Shown: positions 17,845 through 27,802 of the stretch, in pieces
How positions within the stretch are numbered: the first letter of the stretch is position 1
How the letters are laid out: the number at the start of each line of letters is the position of its first letter
Source: Anaerolineae bacterium
GTDB lineage: Bacteria > Chloroflexota > Anaerolineae > Promineifilales > Promineifilaceae
Assembly: GCA_023954475.1 (NCBI GenBank)
Contig: JAMLHW010000017.1
Location: forward strand, 43,128-107,127
Direction: 5' to 3'
DNA: 64,000 bases
Program-made: the position numbers and the translations under genes
Notes under the pieces: model-generated
Seen by the model: only the letters and a program-made list of their open reading frames with translations
What the model was told of the DNA's origin: nothing
The model's database searches: none

Positions 17845-20262
17845 TTACGCTGTTACGCGTTCGTCCTCATCGTCGTCGTCCTCATCGTCATCCTCATCAT
17901 CGTCATGATCCTTCTTGTGTCGTGCAAATCGACGCAAACGCGCTTGCACACGACCATGCACTGAATCATCGGGATAGTCGCCGTCGCCATTCAGTTTGCC
18001 GGCAGGGATACCGGTCAAAATTTCCAGCGCCTCTTCGACTGTTTCAATAGCCCAGATATTGAAATCACCTGCCTGTACAGCAGCAATGAGATCGTCGTTC
18101 AGCATCAGGTTGGCGACGTTGCCTTTAGGGATGATGACGCCTTGCGACCCGGTCAAGCCCTGCATACGGCAAATGTTGAAAAACCCCTCTATTTTCTCGG
18201 TTACGCCGCCGATCGGTTGAATTTCGCCGCGCTGATTGATTGAACCAGTGACGGCAATACCCTGATTGACAGGTATATTTGCCAGACTTGAAATCAAGGC
18301 ACACAATTCGGCCGAACTGGCGCTGTCACCTTCCACACCGTTGTAATTTTGTTCGAACGTAAGGCTCGCCGACATTGAGAGTGGGTGATCCTGCGCATAA
18401 TTCCCGCCCAGATAACCGACCATCGTCAACAAGCCTTTGTTGTGTAACGGTCCCGCCATATCTGTTTCCCGCTCGATATGGATAACGCCTCCCTCACCCA
18501 TAAATGTCCGCGCTGTAATACGACTGGGGATGCCGAATTCATAATCGCCCACATCCAATATTGACAAACCATTGACCTGCCCAATTACCGACTCCGATGT
18601 ATTGATCATTAATACACCGCGCTCGATTTCTTCCTCGATTTCCTTTTCGACGCGGTTAGCGCGATCTATGCGTTCTTTCAACGCACTGCGCACATCGACG
18701 CCGGTAACGAGTGAATGCCCGTTTGTGCCAGCCCAAAAACCAGCTTCACGCACCAGGTCGGCTACATCGCCAAAGCGGGTACTCAGTTTGTTTTGATCAC
18801 CGGCCAGCCGCGAGCCAAATTCAACTACACGCGCTACCGCTTTCGCGTCGAAGTGCAATAAATCCTCTTCCCAGCACAAATTGGCGATAAAGCGAGCATA
18901 TTGTTGTTCGTGCTCCGTATCACGGGGCATTTCGGTGTCAAAGTCTGCCTTGACCTTGAACAGTTCGTTGAAATCTTCCTCGCGCTCGTACAGCACATGA
19001 TACATGTAGGCGCTGCCAATCATGATGATCTTGATCGAGAGTGGTATCGGCTCAGGATCAAGGGTTTTTGCCAGAATATTGCCACCGTCGAATGTGCTTT
19101 CGCTTTGCAGCACAATCTCTTCGCCTTTGATGGCGCGTTTAAGCGCCTCCCAGGCAACGGGGTGAGCCATGAGATCCTGCGCCTCGACGACAAGGTAACC
19201 ACCGTTGGCCCGGTGCAGGCTGCCGGGCTTGAGGTTGGTGAAGTGCGTCGTCATGATGCCGCCTTCTGCTTCATATTCAATTCGGCCGATCAAACTGTTG
19301 TAGGTGGGATTAGCTTCGACAATGACCGGCGCACCTTCCGTTCGGCCATTATCGACAAACAAATTGACCACATAACGGCTGCCGCTGTCGATTTGCAGAT
19401 CGTCTTCGTCATTTTTCGGCCGAAACGATTGCACATTAGCCAACACATCTTCATGGAGTTCAGACAGATATAGCAACACAGCCTCATGCGACGCATAGTG
19501 TGCATGCAACGATTCAAAATGATGCAAAACAGCCGCTTCAGCGACACGTCTGTCCAATGCCTTCAAAGCCTGGCGCACCTCATTCTGCACCCGGCGCATC
19601 GCCGACAACGTATTGTCGAGGTCTTTCTCCAAAGCTTCTTGTGTACTGTCCAGCGCCTCTTGTTCCGTGAGCGTCAGCGCTTCATATTGCTCTTGCGACA
19701 TGACAGAATCCGCAACAATTGGAGCCACACTCAGACCAGAAGCCGTAGCAATGATGCCAAACCCCAGTGCTTCCGCTTTCTTGCGTGCATCCAGCAGCAG
19801 CAAGTCCTGCTTCACCTCCATCCGCTGTCGCAATTGATCGACCTCACGCTCATATGCTTCGGCCGCAAATGCACTGGCAATATCATCGCGCAGGAAGGCA
19901 ACCAATTCCTCCATGCGACCCTTGAAAACAGATCCCTCTCCTGCCGGAAAACGCAAAGCGCGAGGCCGGTGTGGTACAGTAAAATTGTGGACATACACCC
20001 AGTCACTGGGCGCCGGTGCCAGACTCCCTTTTTCGCGCAGGAAACGCCGAATCGACGTAATGCGGCCTGTCCCGGTTTCACCCAAGACGTAAATATTGTA
20101 GCCTTGACTGCGAATGGAAATGCCAAATTCAATAGCCCGTGTGCCACGCGGTTGTCCGATAATGGTGTCAGAAGCGCTCAATTCGACTGTCGAAGCAAAC
20201 GGGAAACAAACTGCATCACATGAACGCCGCAGCTGGGCCGGTTCCAATGGCTTTTTGGCCAT
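17845..20262 (-). CDS. Lon-like ATP-dependent protease (AAA_32 / S16 family)
   Basis: 805 residues from ATG at 20262, preferred over the upstream in-frame ATG because TGGAG lies at ribosome-binding distance. The C-terminal S16 protease domain has the Ser-Lys dyad: EGDSASSAEL (Ser647) and GGVTEKIEGFF (Lys690). The N-terminal nucleotide loop reads GETGTGRITS: the Walker Lys is Arg67, which to my knowledge is usual in this Lon-like branch, not a defect here. The middle (about 130-270) is coiled-coil rich. The C-terminus is a run of Asp/Glu. It probably degrades or remodels cytoplasmic proteins; its targets are unknown. Confidence 0.9.
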   Translation of the reverse strand: MAKKPLEPAQLRRSCDAVCFPFASTVELSASDTIIGQPRGTRAIEFGISIRSQGYNIYVLGETGTGRITSIRRFLREKGSLAPAPSDWVYVHNFTVPHRPRALRFPAGEGSVFKGRMEELVAFLRDDIASAFAAEAYEREVDQLRQRMEVKQDLLLLDARKKAEALGFGIIATASGLSVAPIVADSVMSQEQYEALTLTEQEALDSTQEALEKDLDNTLSAMRRVQNEVRQALKALDRRVAEAAVLHHFESLHAHYASHEAVLLYLSELHEDVLANVQSFRPKNDEDDLQIDSGSRYVVNLFVDNGRTEGAPVIVEANPTYNSLIGRIEYEAEGGIMTTHFTNLKPGSLHRANGGYLVVEAQDLMAHPVAWEALKRAIKGEEIVLQSESTFDGGNILAKTLDPEPIPLSIKIIMIGSAYMYHVLYEREEDFNELFKVKADFDTEMPRDTEHEQQYARFIANLCWEEDLLHFDAKAVARVVEFGSRLAGDQNKLSTRFGDVADLVREAGFWAGTNGHSLVTGVDVRSALKERIDRANRVEKEIEEEIERGVLMINTSESVIGQVNGLSILDVGDYEFGIPSRITARTFMGEGGVIHIERETDMAGPLHNKGLLTMVGYLGGNYAQDHPLSMSASLTFEQNYNGVEGDSASSAELCALISSLANIPVNQGIAVTGSINQRGEIQPIGGVTEKIEGFFNICRMQGLTGSQGVIIPKGNVANLMLNDDLIAAVQAGDFNIWAIETVEEALEILTGIPAGKLNGDGDYPDDSVHGRVQARLRRFARHKKDHDDDEDDDEDDDDEDERVTA

Positions 20263-20499
20263 AATCATCTCCAGGAAAGTGGATTGCAGGTTAATAAGCG
20301 TCAATTATAGATCGGCGATGCATACCCTGCGTCTTTTCCCAATCAAGGCGGCATTCTAAACGATCTGCCATGTGTCGGGCAAATACGATTTAGGTCTCTC
20401 TGATGGAATACATGTATAATCGATGCGTTGGTGTCAACGCCGTTTACATGACGCGCAAGACTCACCGCTTAATCAACGATATTTCGCCTCTGTATTCAT

Positions 20500-21264
20500 A
20501 TGCCGACACCGTTCATGCATCTCGATATGGCTGAAAAGATTCGTGCCCACGCAGCATTGCCGTCTGATGTAGCCGCGCAATTGGATGCTGCGTGGCCGTC
20601 TTTCTATCTGGGCAGCGTGGCTGCTGATTTTCAGACGATCAGTAATGTACCGCGTGAAGCAACTCATTTTTATCCGCTGCCTCCTGACCCTGATGATCGT
20701 GCGTATCCACGCATGTTTGCGGCTAATCCATCGTTACGTTCTGCGGAGACACTGACGTCTGAGCAGGCTGTATTTGTCGCCGCGTATATCACGCATTTGC
20801 TGCTCGACTTAAGGTGGTTCCATGAGATACTCGTGCCGTTTTTTGTAGTCAATCCGCAATGGGGCGATGCCGGACGCAAAGAGCGGTTTACATCGCACAA
20901 TGTCTTGCTGACCTACATGGATCGCGAAGCGTTGAGCATGTTGCCGGATTCGGCCGAAGTGACGCTCCGACACGCACCAACCGCTAATATGGCTCCGTTC
21001 ATCTCGGCAGACGATTTAATGCGGTGGCGCGACATGATTGCAGATCAACTGCAGCCCGACGGCCTGTCCCGTACCGTTGAAATTTTTGCCGGTCGCCTGG
21101 GTATGACGCCAGACGCATTCGCTGCCAACCTCGACAATCCTGACTGGATGCAGGCACAGTTATTTGACCGCGTGCCGTTTGCCGCTGTACAAAACGTCTT
21201 TGCACACGGGCTGGATGACAGTGTCACGTTAGTAGCTGATTATCTGCAGGGCAAGCCGGTATAA
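20500..21264 (+). CDS. zinc-dependent phospholipase C-like (PF00882-type) protein
   Basis: 254 residues, cytoplasmic by appearance. It has a pattern of His and Asp shared with the zinc-dependent phospholipase C/S1-P1-like family: MPTPFMHLDMAEKI, GSVAADFQTI, THFYPLP, and AAYITHLLLD. These would form a metal site, but no lipase activity can be claimed from this. No ribosome binding site stands out at the chosen ATG, so the start is uncertain. The next gene begins 25 bases after the stop, so the two may be cotranscribed. Confidence 0.6.
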   Translation: MPTPFMHLDMAEKIRAHAALPSDVAAQLDAAWPSFYLGSVAADFQTISNVPREATHFYPLPPDPDDRAYPRMFAANPSLRSAETLTSEQAVFVAAYITHLLLDLRWFHEILVPFFVVNPQWGDAGRKERFTSHNVLLTYMDREALSMLPDSAEVTLRHAPTANMAPFISADDLMRWRDMIADQLQPDGLSRTVEIFAGRLGMTPDAFAANLDNPDWMQAQLFDRVPFAAVQNVFAHGLDDSVTLVADYLQGKPV

Positions 21265-21289
21265 TTATCAACCAATCAGTAATCCACCT

Positions 21290-23014
21290 ATGATCAAACT
21301 TTCCAAACCACGCACATCCGTACAAGTTCAGTTTCCCGATGGCCGCACATATGACGGCCCTTTTGGCTCGACTATTGAAGATTTTGTCAAATTTGCACAG
21401 CCCAAGATGCCTGGGCAAATTACCGCTGCATTGGTCAACGATAAATTGCGCGAGCTATCCTTGCCTCTTTACAGTGATACCGTCATCAATCCTATCGATT
21501 CCTCGACATCGGACGGTATGCGTATCTACCGCCGCTCTCTGACCTTTTTGCTGATAGCCGCTGCTGCCGAACTGTATCCCAACGACACGATCAATATTGC
21601 GCATTCGATGCCGTCTGGCGGTTATTATTGTGAACGCAGTAACGGTATACCCTACACAACGAAGCAATTGACCGATCTGGAAGATCGGATGCGTACACTG
21701 GCTTCGGCCGATGTGCCGATTAACAGTGTGCGCGTACCACTTAGCGAAGCTGTCCAGCTTTTCCTTGACAATAACGACAAGGAAAAGGCGGAGTTGTTTG
21801 CCAAACGGCGCAAAGATAACCTCAAGCTATATGAATTGAACGGTGTTCGCGATTATTTTCACGGGTTTATGGTTCCCAGTACCGGGTATCTCAACCTGTT
21901 TAAGCTGCGTGCGTACGGCAACGGGTTTATTCTGCAATTTCCGCGGCGCCACGCACCGAATCAATTGCAACCGTTTGAAGATGAACCGTGGCTGGCGCAT
22001 GTTTTTCAGGAATACGACGCATGGCTGCGCGTCATCGGCATTCCCAGCGTCGCGGCACTTAACCGCGCCATCGAAATCGGCCGAATTCGAGAAGTCATTC
22101 TCGTCGCTGAAGCATTGCACAACCGACAACTCGCCGACATCGCCGATAGCATCGTTGAACGCGGCCAGGTACGCATCGTCCTCGTCGCCGGCCCCACATC
22201 GGCCGGCAAAACCACCTTCAGCAAACGCCTCGCTGTGCAACTCCTCGCCCGTGGTTTGCATCCTGTCGCCATTGCACTCGACAACTACTTCGTCAACCGC
22301 GAAGATACCCCGCGCGATGAGGATGGCGGATACAACTTCGAACATATCGAAGCCATCGACTTACACCTGTTTCAGCAGCAGATGCACGCATTATTGGCTG
22401 GTGAAACCATTGTACAGCCCGTTTTCAACTTCAAAACAGGCACACGAGAACAGGGCCAGTCACTGCGCATCGGCCGATCGGATGTCCTGATTATCGAAGG
22501 CATCCACGGCCTGAATCCGCGCCTTGTCGAAGGCTTGCCCACCGACACCATCTACCGCATCGCCATCAACGCATTCACACAACTCAACCTCGACCGGCAC
22601 AACCGGGTTCCTACGACCGACACCCGCAAACTGCGCCGTATCGTTCGCGATTACTACCATCGCGGCTACTCTGCGGCCGATACGATTAAACGTTGGCCCA
22701 GCGTGCGGCGCGGTGAAAAAACCTATATCTTCTCCTATCAGGACTACTCTGACGCCTATTTCAATTCAGCGTTGGTGTACGAATTGGCTGCGCTGAAGCC
22801 ACTGGCACAGCCAATCTTGCTACAAGTGGAGCCAGGCCTTCCTGAACGGATCGAAGCCAATCGCTTAATGGCGTTTTTGCAATGGTTCACGCCGATTCCG
22901 GCTGACGGCCTTGCCTCGATCCCCAGTGATTCCATCATGCGCGAGTTTATCGGCGGATCGATCATGGAAGATTACTCGCCGTGGTTGGACAAGAACCGGC
23001 AATCAGCCACCTAG
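21290..23014 (+). CDS. TGS-domain nucleoside (uridine) kinase
   Basis: 574 residues. It joins a TGS domain (about 1-75, VQVQFPDGRTYDGPFGSTI), a ThrRS second-domain-like region with its H...YYCERSNG block (about 100-180), and a C-terminal uridine kinase domain. The kinase has Walker A GPTSAGKTTFSKR (about 305-317), the LDNYF block, YNFEHIEAID and IEGIHGLNP. Family members phosphorylate nucleosides such as uridine and cytidine. The ThrRS-like part may bind ligand or be vestigial. It sits between the phospholipase-like gene and a LysE exporter, with no obvious shared pathway. Confidence 0.9.
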   Translation: MIKLSKPRTSVQVQFPDGRTYDGPFGSTIEDFVKFAQPKMPGQITAALVNDKLRELSLPLYSDTVINPIDSSTSDGMRIYRRSLTFLLIAAAAELYPNDTINIAHSMPSGGYYCERSNGIPYTTKQLTDLEDRMRTLASADVPINSVRVPLSEAVQLFLDNNDKEKAELFAKRRKDNLKLYELNGVRDYFHGFMVPSTGYLNLFKLRAYGNGFILQFPRRHAPNQLQPFEDEPWLAHVFQEYDAWLRVIGIPSVAALNRAIEIGRIREVILVAEALHNRQLADIADSIVERGQVRIVLVAGPTSAGKTTFSKRLAVQLLARGLHPVAIALDNYFVNREDTPRDEDGGYNFEHIEAIDLHLFQQQMHALLAGETIVQPVFNFKTGTREQGQSLRIGRSDVLIIEGIHGLNPRLVEGLPTDTIYRIAINAFTQLNLDRHNRVPTTDTRKLRRIVRDYYHRGYSAADTIKRWPSVRRGEKTYIFSYQDYSDAYFNSALVYELAALKPLAQPILLQVEPGLPERIEANRLMAFLQWFTPIPADGLASIPSDSIMREFIGGSIMEDYSPWLDKNRQSAT

Positions 23015-23089
23015 ACAAGTCTTTGGGGATGTTTCGAGCGCACAACCGAATTATCGAAAAACAGGCGGTTGTCGACCCATCGCAACGAT

Positions 23090-23698
23090 ATGTTCGCCTA
23101 CTTCCTTATTGGCCTGGGCTTAGGCTTTCCGGCAGCAGCACAACCAGGCCCGTTTCAAGCCTATTTGCTGGGCCAAACATTGAAAAATGGCGTACGACAG
23201 ACACTACCGGCGGCATTTGCACCGCTGATCAGCGATGGACCCATTATCCTACTCGTGTTGGTCGTGTTGACACGTCTGCCGGCCACGTTTGTGACCATTC
23301 TGCAATTTTCCGGCGGGGTCTTTCTGCTTTACCTGGCGTGGCGGGCGTGGCTGGGTTTTCGCCATTTTCAACCGATCATGCCGGCAGAGGCTGACCACAA
23401 TCAAAATATTCTGGAAGCCGCTCTGCTCAATTTCCTCAGCCCAAACCCGTATATTTTTTGGAGTACAATTGCGGGGCCGATCTTTATCGCGGCATGGCAG
23501 ACATCACCAACTGATGCCGTTGCGTTTTTGCTGGGATTTTATGGCACGCTGATCGGTGGCTTTATGGTTTTTATCGTTCTGGTCGGTGCGCTTGGTGGTA
23601 TGAGTGACCGTCTGGGTCGACTGCTGACGTTGATTTCTGCCGGCGCATTGGCTGCTTTTGGTGTTGCACAAATGGTTGCAGCTATTTCGTCATTTTAG
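23090..23698 (+). CDS. LysE family amino acid exporter
   Basis: About 202 residues with six hydrophobic segments. The N-terminal block GLGLGFPAAAQPGPFQAYLL is the family's conserved PGP loop, and LYLAWRAW and NFLSPNPYIFW are also typical. Members export basic or neutral amino acids across the inner membrane. Start placed at ATG 23090, where known family members begin; an in-frame TTG at 23069 with AGGCGG upstream is an alternative. It ends 3 bases before recF. Confidence 0.85.
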   Translation: MFAYFLIGLGLGFPAAAQPGPFQAYLLGQTLKNGVRQTLPAAFAPLISDGPIILLVLVVLTRLPATFVTILQFSGGVFLLYLAWRAWLGFRHFQPIMPAEADHNQNILEAALLNFLSPNPYIFWSTIAGPIFIAAWQTSPTDAVAFLLGFYGTLIGGFMVFIVLVGALGGMSDRLGRLLTLISAGALAAFGVAQMVAAISSF

Positions 23699-23701
23699 TA
23701 C

Positions 23702-24946
23702 ATGCATATTACTCATCTCTCTCTGACCAACTTTCGCAACTATGGCCGACTGGAACTCAATCTGTCGCCTGGCCCGACGTTGCTGGTTGGTGACAACGCG
23801 CAGGGCAAGACTAATTTGCTGGAAGCTGTTTATTACATGGCCACAACGCGTTCGCCTCATGTCGCCTCTGACGATCAACTGATCAATTGGGAAGCCGATC
23901 GGTTAGAACAGCCTGTCATTGTCGGCCGAATTGTGATTCAAGTACAAACAGGTGACGGCTTAAAACAACTTGAGATGCGTCTCATCCGCGAACGGCGCAA
24001 TGGTCAAGCTACATTCCGCCGTGAAGCGCTAGTCAATCGGCGCAAGGTGCGCTTGATGGATTTGCTCGGCGAACTGCGCGTTGTGCTGTTTTTGCCTGAG
24101 GATGTGGGTCTAGTGACCGGGTCGCCGGCTGAGCGTCGCCGTTATATCGACATCACACTGTGCCAGGTCAATCGCACTTATTGCCGCACATTGTCCACGT
24201 ATAACAAGCTGTTGGAACAGCGCAACGCCTTGCTGCGCCAACTGGCTGAACAAGGCACTTCGGCCGAAAACGGTCACGATGTCCTGAGCGTCTACTCAGA
24301 GCAACTAATCGACGCTGCCACCACCATATTCATGCACCGCACCCGATTTATGCGTGACATGGCGCGTGGCGTACAGCGCGTCCACTACGAGAAGCTGACA
24401 GGCGGTCGCGAGACGCTGCGTCTGCGCTACTTGCCGCGCTTGCAACACGGACAATCCGGCAGCACGCGGCCAGACGACAGCGAGATGATGCAGTTTGCCA
24501 ACTGGATGGAAGCACAAGGCAACGACCGCAACACAATTACTGATCGTTTCCGGCAGGCATTAACCCATGCCGTGGCCCACGACTTGCTGCGCGGAAGCAC
24601 CAGTGTAGGCCCGCACCGTGACGATTGGCAATTCTGGGTCAATGGCCGTAATCTCAGTAGCTACGGCTCACGAGGACAGCAACGCAGTGCTGTATTGGCG
24701 CTAAAATTGGCCGAGATCGACTACGTGACCACGACGACAAATGACACGCCAATTTTACTTCTCGATGATGTTATGGCAGAATTAGACGGCGACCGACGAT
24801 CTCTACTCGTAGATTACCTGGCATCAATCAGGCAATCATTGATCACAACGACTGACCATGCCCTTTTCCCGGAGAGTTTTCAACGACAAGCCAAACAACT
24901 GACTGTCCGCAGCGGTCGGATCGAGGAACTATCTGATCCGGAATGA
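23702..24946 (+). CDS. recF: DNA replication and repair protein RecF
   Basis: 414 residues, an SMC-like ABC ATPase that loads RecA at gaps. Seen: LTNFRNYGRLEL, Walker A GDNAQGKT (30-37), the VGPHRDDW block, and Walker B LLLDDVMAELD near the C-terminus with the signature-like GSRGQQRSAVLAL. It starts 3 bases after the LysE-family stop, so the two are likely translationally coupled. It is not in the usual dnaA-dnaN-recF-gyrB order. Confidence 0.95.
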   Translation: MHITHLSLTNFRNYGRLELNLSPGPTLLVGDNAQGKTNLLEAVYYMATTRSPHVASDDQLINWEADRLEQPVIVGRIVIQVQTGDGLKQLEMRLIRERRNGQATFRREALVNRRKVRLMDLLGELRVVLFLPEDVGLVTGSPAERRRYIDITLCQVNRTYCRTLSTYNKLLEQRNALLRQLAEQGTSAENGHDVLSVYSEQLIDAATTIFMHRTRFMRDMARGVQRVHYEKLTGGRETLRLRYLPRLQHGQSGSTRPDDSEMMQFANWMEAQGNDRNTITDRFRQALTHAVAHDLLRGSTSVGPHRDDWQFWVNGRNLSSYGSRGQQRSAVLALKLAEIDYVTTTTNDTPILLLDDVMAELDGDRRSLLVDYLASIRQSLITTTDHALFPESFQRQAKQLTVRSGRIEELSDPE

Positions 24947-25128
24947 AATCTATCTGACCTTTGCTATTCCGGTTATCTGTATGACAAACAGTCCGTTGTT
25001 CTGAGTTGCGCTAGGAGGCAGCAAGGTTTTTGTCAAATTCGCGTTATCTTGACATGTTTATTTAGGTGTTGATCTTTCAGTTCGTACAAGATACATTTCG
25101 ATTGTATTCAAATTTGCTGTAATTTATT

Positions 25129-27156
25129 ATGCGTACCATTATTCCCAACCGGCAATCAAAAAGGCCTCGTATTTTAATTATTGATGATTCCAAGATCAAT
25201 CAGGGTTTACTTGCAAATCAATTGGCAAAAAGTAGTTTTGATATCATATCGGCCGATAACGGATTGCAAGGAATTGAATTAGCCCAACAAACACAACCTG
25301 ACCTCATCTTGCTCGACGTATTAATGCCGGGCATGGACGGGTTCGAAGTTTGTCGCCACATCAAAAACGATCCGGATATAAGCGATATCCCCATCATCAT
25401 CATTACATCGCTGTCAGATGTATCCCACCGCATGCGTGGCATCGAAGCCGGTGCCAATGAATTCATCGTGCGTCCTTATCACGTCAACGAACTGATCGTA
25501 CGCATGGACGTGTTGCTGCAACTCAAACTGACTCGCGAAAAACTGGCAAGTGAGCGTCAGATGTTGCAGCTTCTTTACGATGTCAGCCAAGTCATTACAA
25601 CACAGATCGATCTCAAGAGCGTGATGATCCACATCATCACCACCACCAAAGCAGCCCTGGGAGCAACTGTCGGCAACATCATTCTTCTGGACGACAGCGG
25701 GAATCCAACACACAAAATTCTGTTGCGTGAAGACGCGGCGAACAGAATTTCCCGCCAGGTAAGCGACGAAGTGATGAGCCAGGGATTCGCCGGATGGCTG
25801 ATGCGGAATCGAACCGCGTCGATCATTTCCGATACACAAATCGATCGGCGCTGGGTGATCCTCAGCGATGACAAAGACGCCGTCCGCTCAGCGATTGGCG
25901 TTCCCCTTACGACATCAACACGTCTGGTAGGCATATTGATCCTGGCGCATCCCGAACCTGATTTCTTTCGAAACGAACATCTGGAGTTGACCACTGCGGT
26001 CGGTCGCCAGGTAACATCCGCCATTCAAAACGCTTACCTGTTTGCTCAGGTCGATGACGAACGGCGCAAACTGAGCGCCATTCTGGCGCAATCGAGTGAC
26101 GTGATCATTACGACTAATGAAAAAGAACAAATCACGCTGCTAAACCAATCGGCCGAACGCCTGTTTGGCATTACGCTGGAAGATGCCATTAATCGCAACA
26201 TCCACGCCATCGACGAACTCGCACCCGTCGCAAATCTGTTTGCACATGCCCAAACAAAAAAATATAGCGATGAAATCGAGCTGGGTGACGAAAGCTACCT
26301 GCTGGCGACCGTAGCTCCCATCGCCAACGTCGGCTATCTGACCGTCATGCAGGATATAACCCAGATCAAACTCGCTGAAGCACAAAGGCTGCGAACCGAA
26401 CGCGTCGAAAAAGAACGCATCAAGCGGGCTCTCAACCGGTATATCAGCCCGGCACTACTCGACGACGTGTTGGCGGAAAACGTCGATGTTTTCAGCAGTC
26501 GATCACGTCAATTTGCCTTTGTCCTATTCGCCGATTTGCGCAACTCAACTGAATTGGTCGTCAAATTACCGCCGGATCAGGCCATCAATCTGCTCAACGA
26601 ATTCTTCGATGCGATGACGACCATCATCTACGAACATGAGGGCACGATATTTGACCTGATCGGCGATGAACTGGAAATCGGTTTCAATGTCCCGCTCTCC
26701 CAGCCTGATGCCATCCACCGCGCGTTTATGACAGCCGTTGCTATGCAACAGCTATTTCAGGAATTGGCCGGTGATTGGCACGAGCAATCGGGCGTCACAC
26801 TCGGCTTGGGCATCGGTATCGAAATGGGTGAAGTTGTTTTGGGCAATGTAGGTGCGCGTTCACGCATGCACTATGCCATGGTTGGTCGCGCTGTCAATGT
26901 CGCACATCGGCTTGTCGACCTAGCCGAAAATGGGCAGATTATCGTTTCTAAAGCTGTTTACGATGCATTGCAGGAAGAAGCAAGCGATCTGATTGAGCAG
27001 GCTGGGTTAGTAAGGAACGAGCGCCATACGCTCAAAGGAACGAATGAGATTTTCAGCATTTACCGCTTTGTGCAACCGGTGCTGCCGTCTTTTCCTACAG
27101 AGGCCGCTTTTGCGGTATCCCGACCCGACGTGGATACTGTTGAGGGGTCGGCGTGA
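25129..27156 (+). CDS. REC-GAF-PAS-class III nucleotide cyclase
   Basis: 675 residues. REC domain about 14-130 with acidic pocket Asp19/20 and phosphoacceptor Asp63 (LLDVLMPGMDG). GAF about 150-308. PAS about 313-415. A coiled linker leads to a class III cyclase domain about 455-640. Metal Asp469 (FADLRNST) and Asp513 (IGDELE), and Asn590/Arg594 (VNVAHR), are present. The purine-selecting Lys position before GD is Asp509, and the next conserved residues also differ. Whether it makes cAMP, cGMP or nothing is open. The gene has its own 182-base upstream region, and its last 62 bases overlap the convergent rsmG. Confidence 0.9.
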   Translation: MRTIIPNRQSKRPRILIIDDSKINQGLLANQLAKSSFDIISADNGLQGIELAQQTQPDLILLDVLMPGMDGFEVCRHIKNDPDISDIPIIIITSLSDVSHRMRGIEAGANEFIVRPYHVNELIVRMDVLLQLKLTREKLASERQMLQLLYDVSQVITTQIDLKSVMIHIITTTKAALGATVGNIILLDDSGNPTHKILLREDAANRISRQVSDEVMSQGFAGWLMRNRTASIISDTQIDRRWVILSDDKDAVRSAIGVPLTTSTRLVGILILAHPEPDFFRNEHLELTTAVGRQVTSAIQNAYLFAQVDDERRKLSAILAQSSDVIITTNEKEQITLLNQSAERLFGITLEDAINRNIHAIDELAPVANLFAHAQTKKYSDEIELGDESYLLATVAPIANVGYLTVMQDITQIKLAEAQRLRTERVEKERIKRALNRYISPALLDDVLAENVDVFSSRSRQFAFVLFADLRNSTELVVKLPPDQAINLLNEFFDAMTTIIYEHEGTIFDLIGDELEIGFNVPLSQPDAIHRAFMTAVAMQQLFQELAGDWHEQSGVTLGLGIGIEMGEVVLGNVGARSRMHYAMVGRAVNVAHRLVDLAENGQIIVSKAVYDALQEEASDLIEQAGLVRNERHTLKGTNEIFSIYRFVQPVLPSFPTEAAFAVSRPDVDTVEGSA

Positions 27157-27802
27157 TCTTGGAGCATACAGCCAAATAATGTTGCGGCCCGTCATCCGTG
27201 AGCTTGATTGAACTAACAGTCATAGGGCCACCACCGAGTGTCCGGAGGGCCTGGCTTGCTTCGGCCGATTCTTGTTCTGCGCTCTCCCCCTTTTGCGCCA
27301 GAATCTGCCCACCGACTCGCACCAACGGCAGCAAATATTCCGCCAGAATGCGCAAATGCGCGACAGCACGGGCAACGGCCCAGTCGTATTGCTCCCGATG
27401 GTCAGCATCACGCCCTACCGTTTCAGCCCTTTCCGCAACAATTGTGACCTCGTCAATTCCCAGAGCGGCGACAACTTGCTCCAGAAAACGCGTTTTTTTC
27501 GCAACGCTGTCAACCAACGTCAACTGCAAATCCGGAAACAGGATTTTGAGTGGCAAACCGGGAAATCCAGCCCCAGTTCCGACATCGATCAGCCGTTTTC
27601 CCGACAAATCGCCCGTAGCAAGCACACAGGTAAGCGAATCCAGAAAATGGCGCACCTGAATTGCATCGGGATCAACAATCGCCGTCAGGTTCATGCCCTC
27701 ATTCCATTCCAGCAACAACGTTTGATAGGTGGCGAATTGATCGATTTGTTCAACCGCAAGCGAAATGCCATGCGCCGCAGCCATACTTTGCAAGGCCGTC
27801 AC
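27095..27802 (-). CDS. rsmG: 16S rRNA (guanine-527-N7)-methyltransferase
   Basis: 235 residues. SAM-dependent methylation of G527 in 16S rRNA. Seen: WNEGMNLTAI, the SAM motif LIDVGTGAGFPGLPLKI, LVDSVAKKTRFL and the AVARAVA block, all typical of RsmG/GidB. The start is GTG at 27802: its GTGA overlaps the TGA stop of the upstream peptide-binding lipoprotein gene, so the two are translationally coupled. Its C-terminal end overlaps the end of the cyclase gene on the other strand by 62 bases, an unusual convergent overlap. Confidence 0.93.
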   Translation of the reverse strand: MTALQSMAAAHGISLAVEQIDQFATYQTLLLEWNEGMNLTAIVDPDAIQVRHFLDSLTCVLATGDLSGKRLIDVGTGAGFPGLPLKILFPDLQLTLVDSVAKKTRFLEQVVAALGIDEVTIVAERAETVGRDADHREQYDWAVARAVAHLRILAEYLLPLVRVGGQILAQKGESAEQESAEASQALRTLGGGPMTVSSIKLTDDGPQHYLAVCSKITPTPQQYPRRVGIPQKRPL

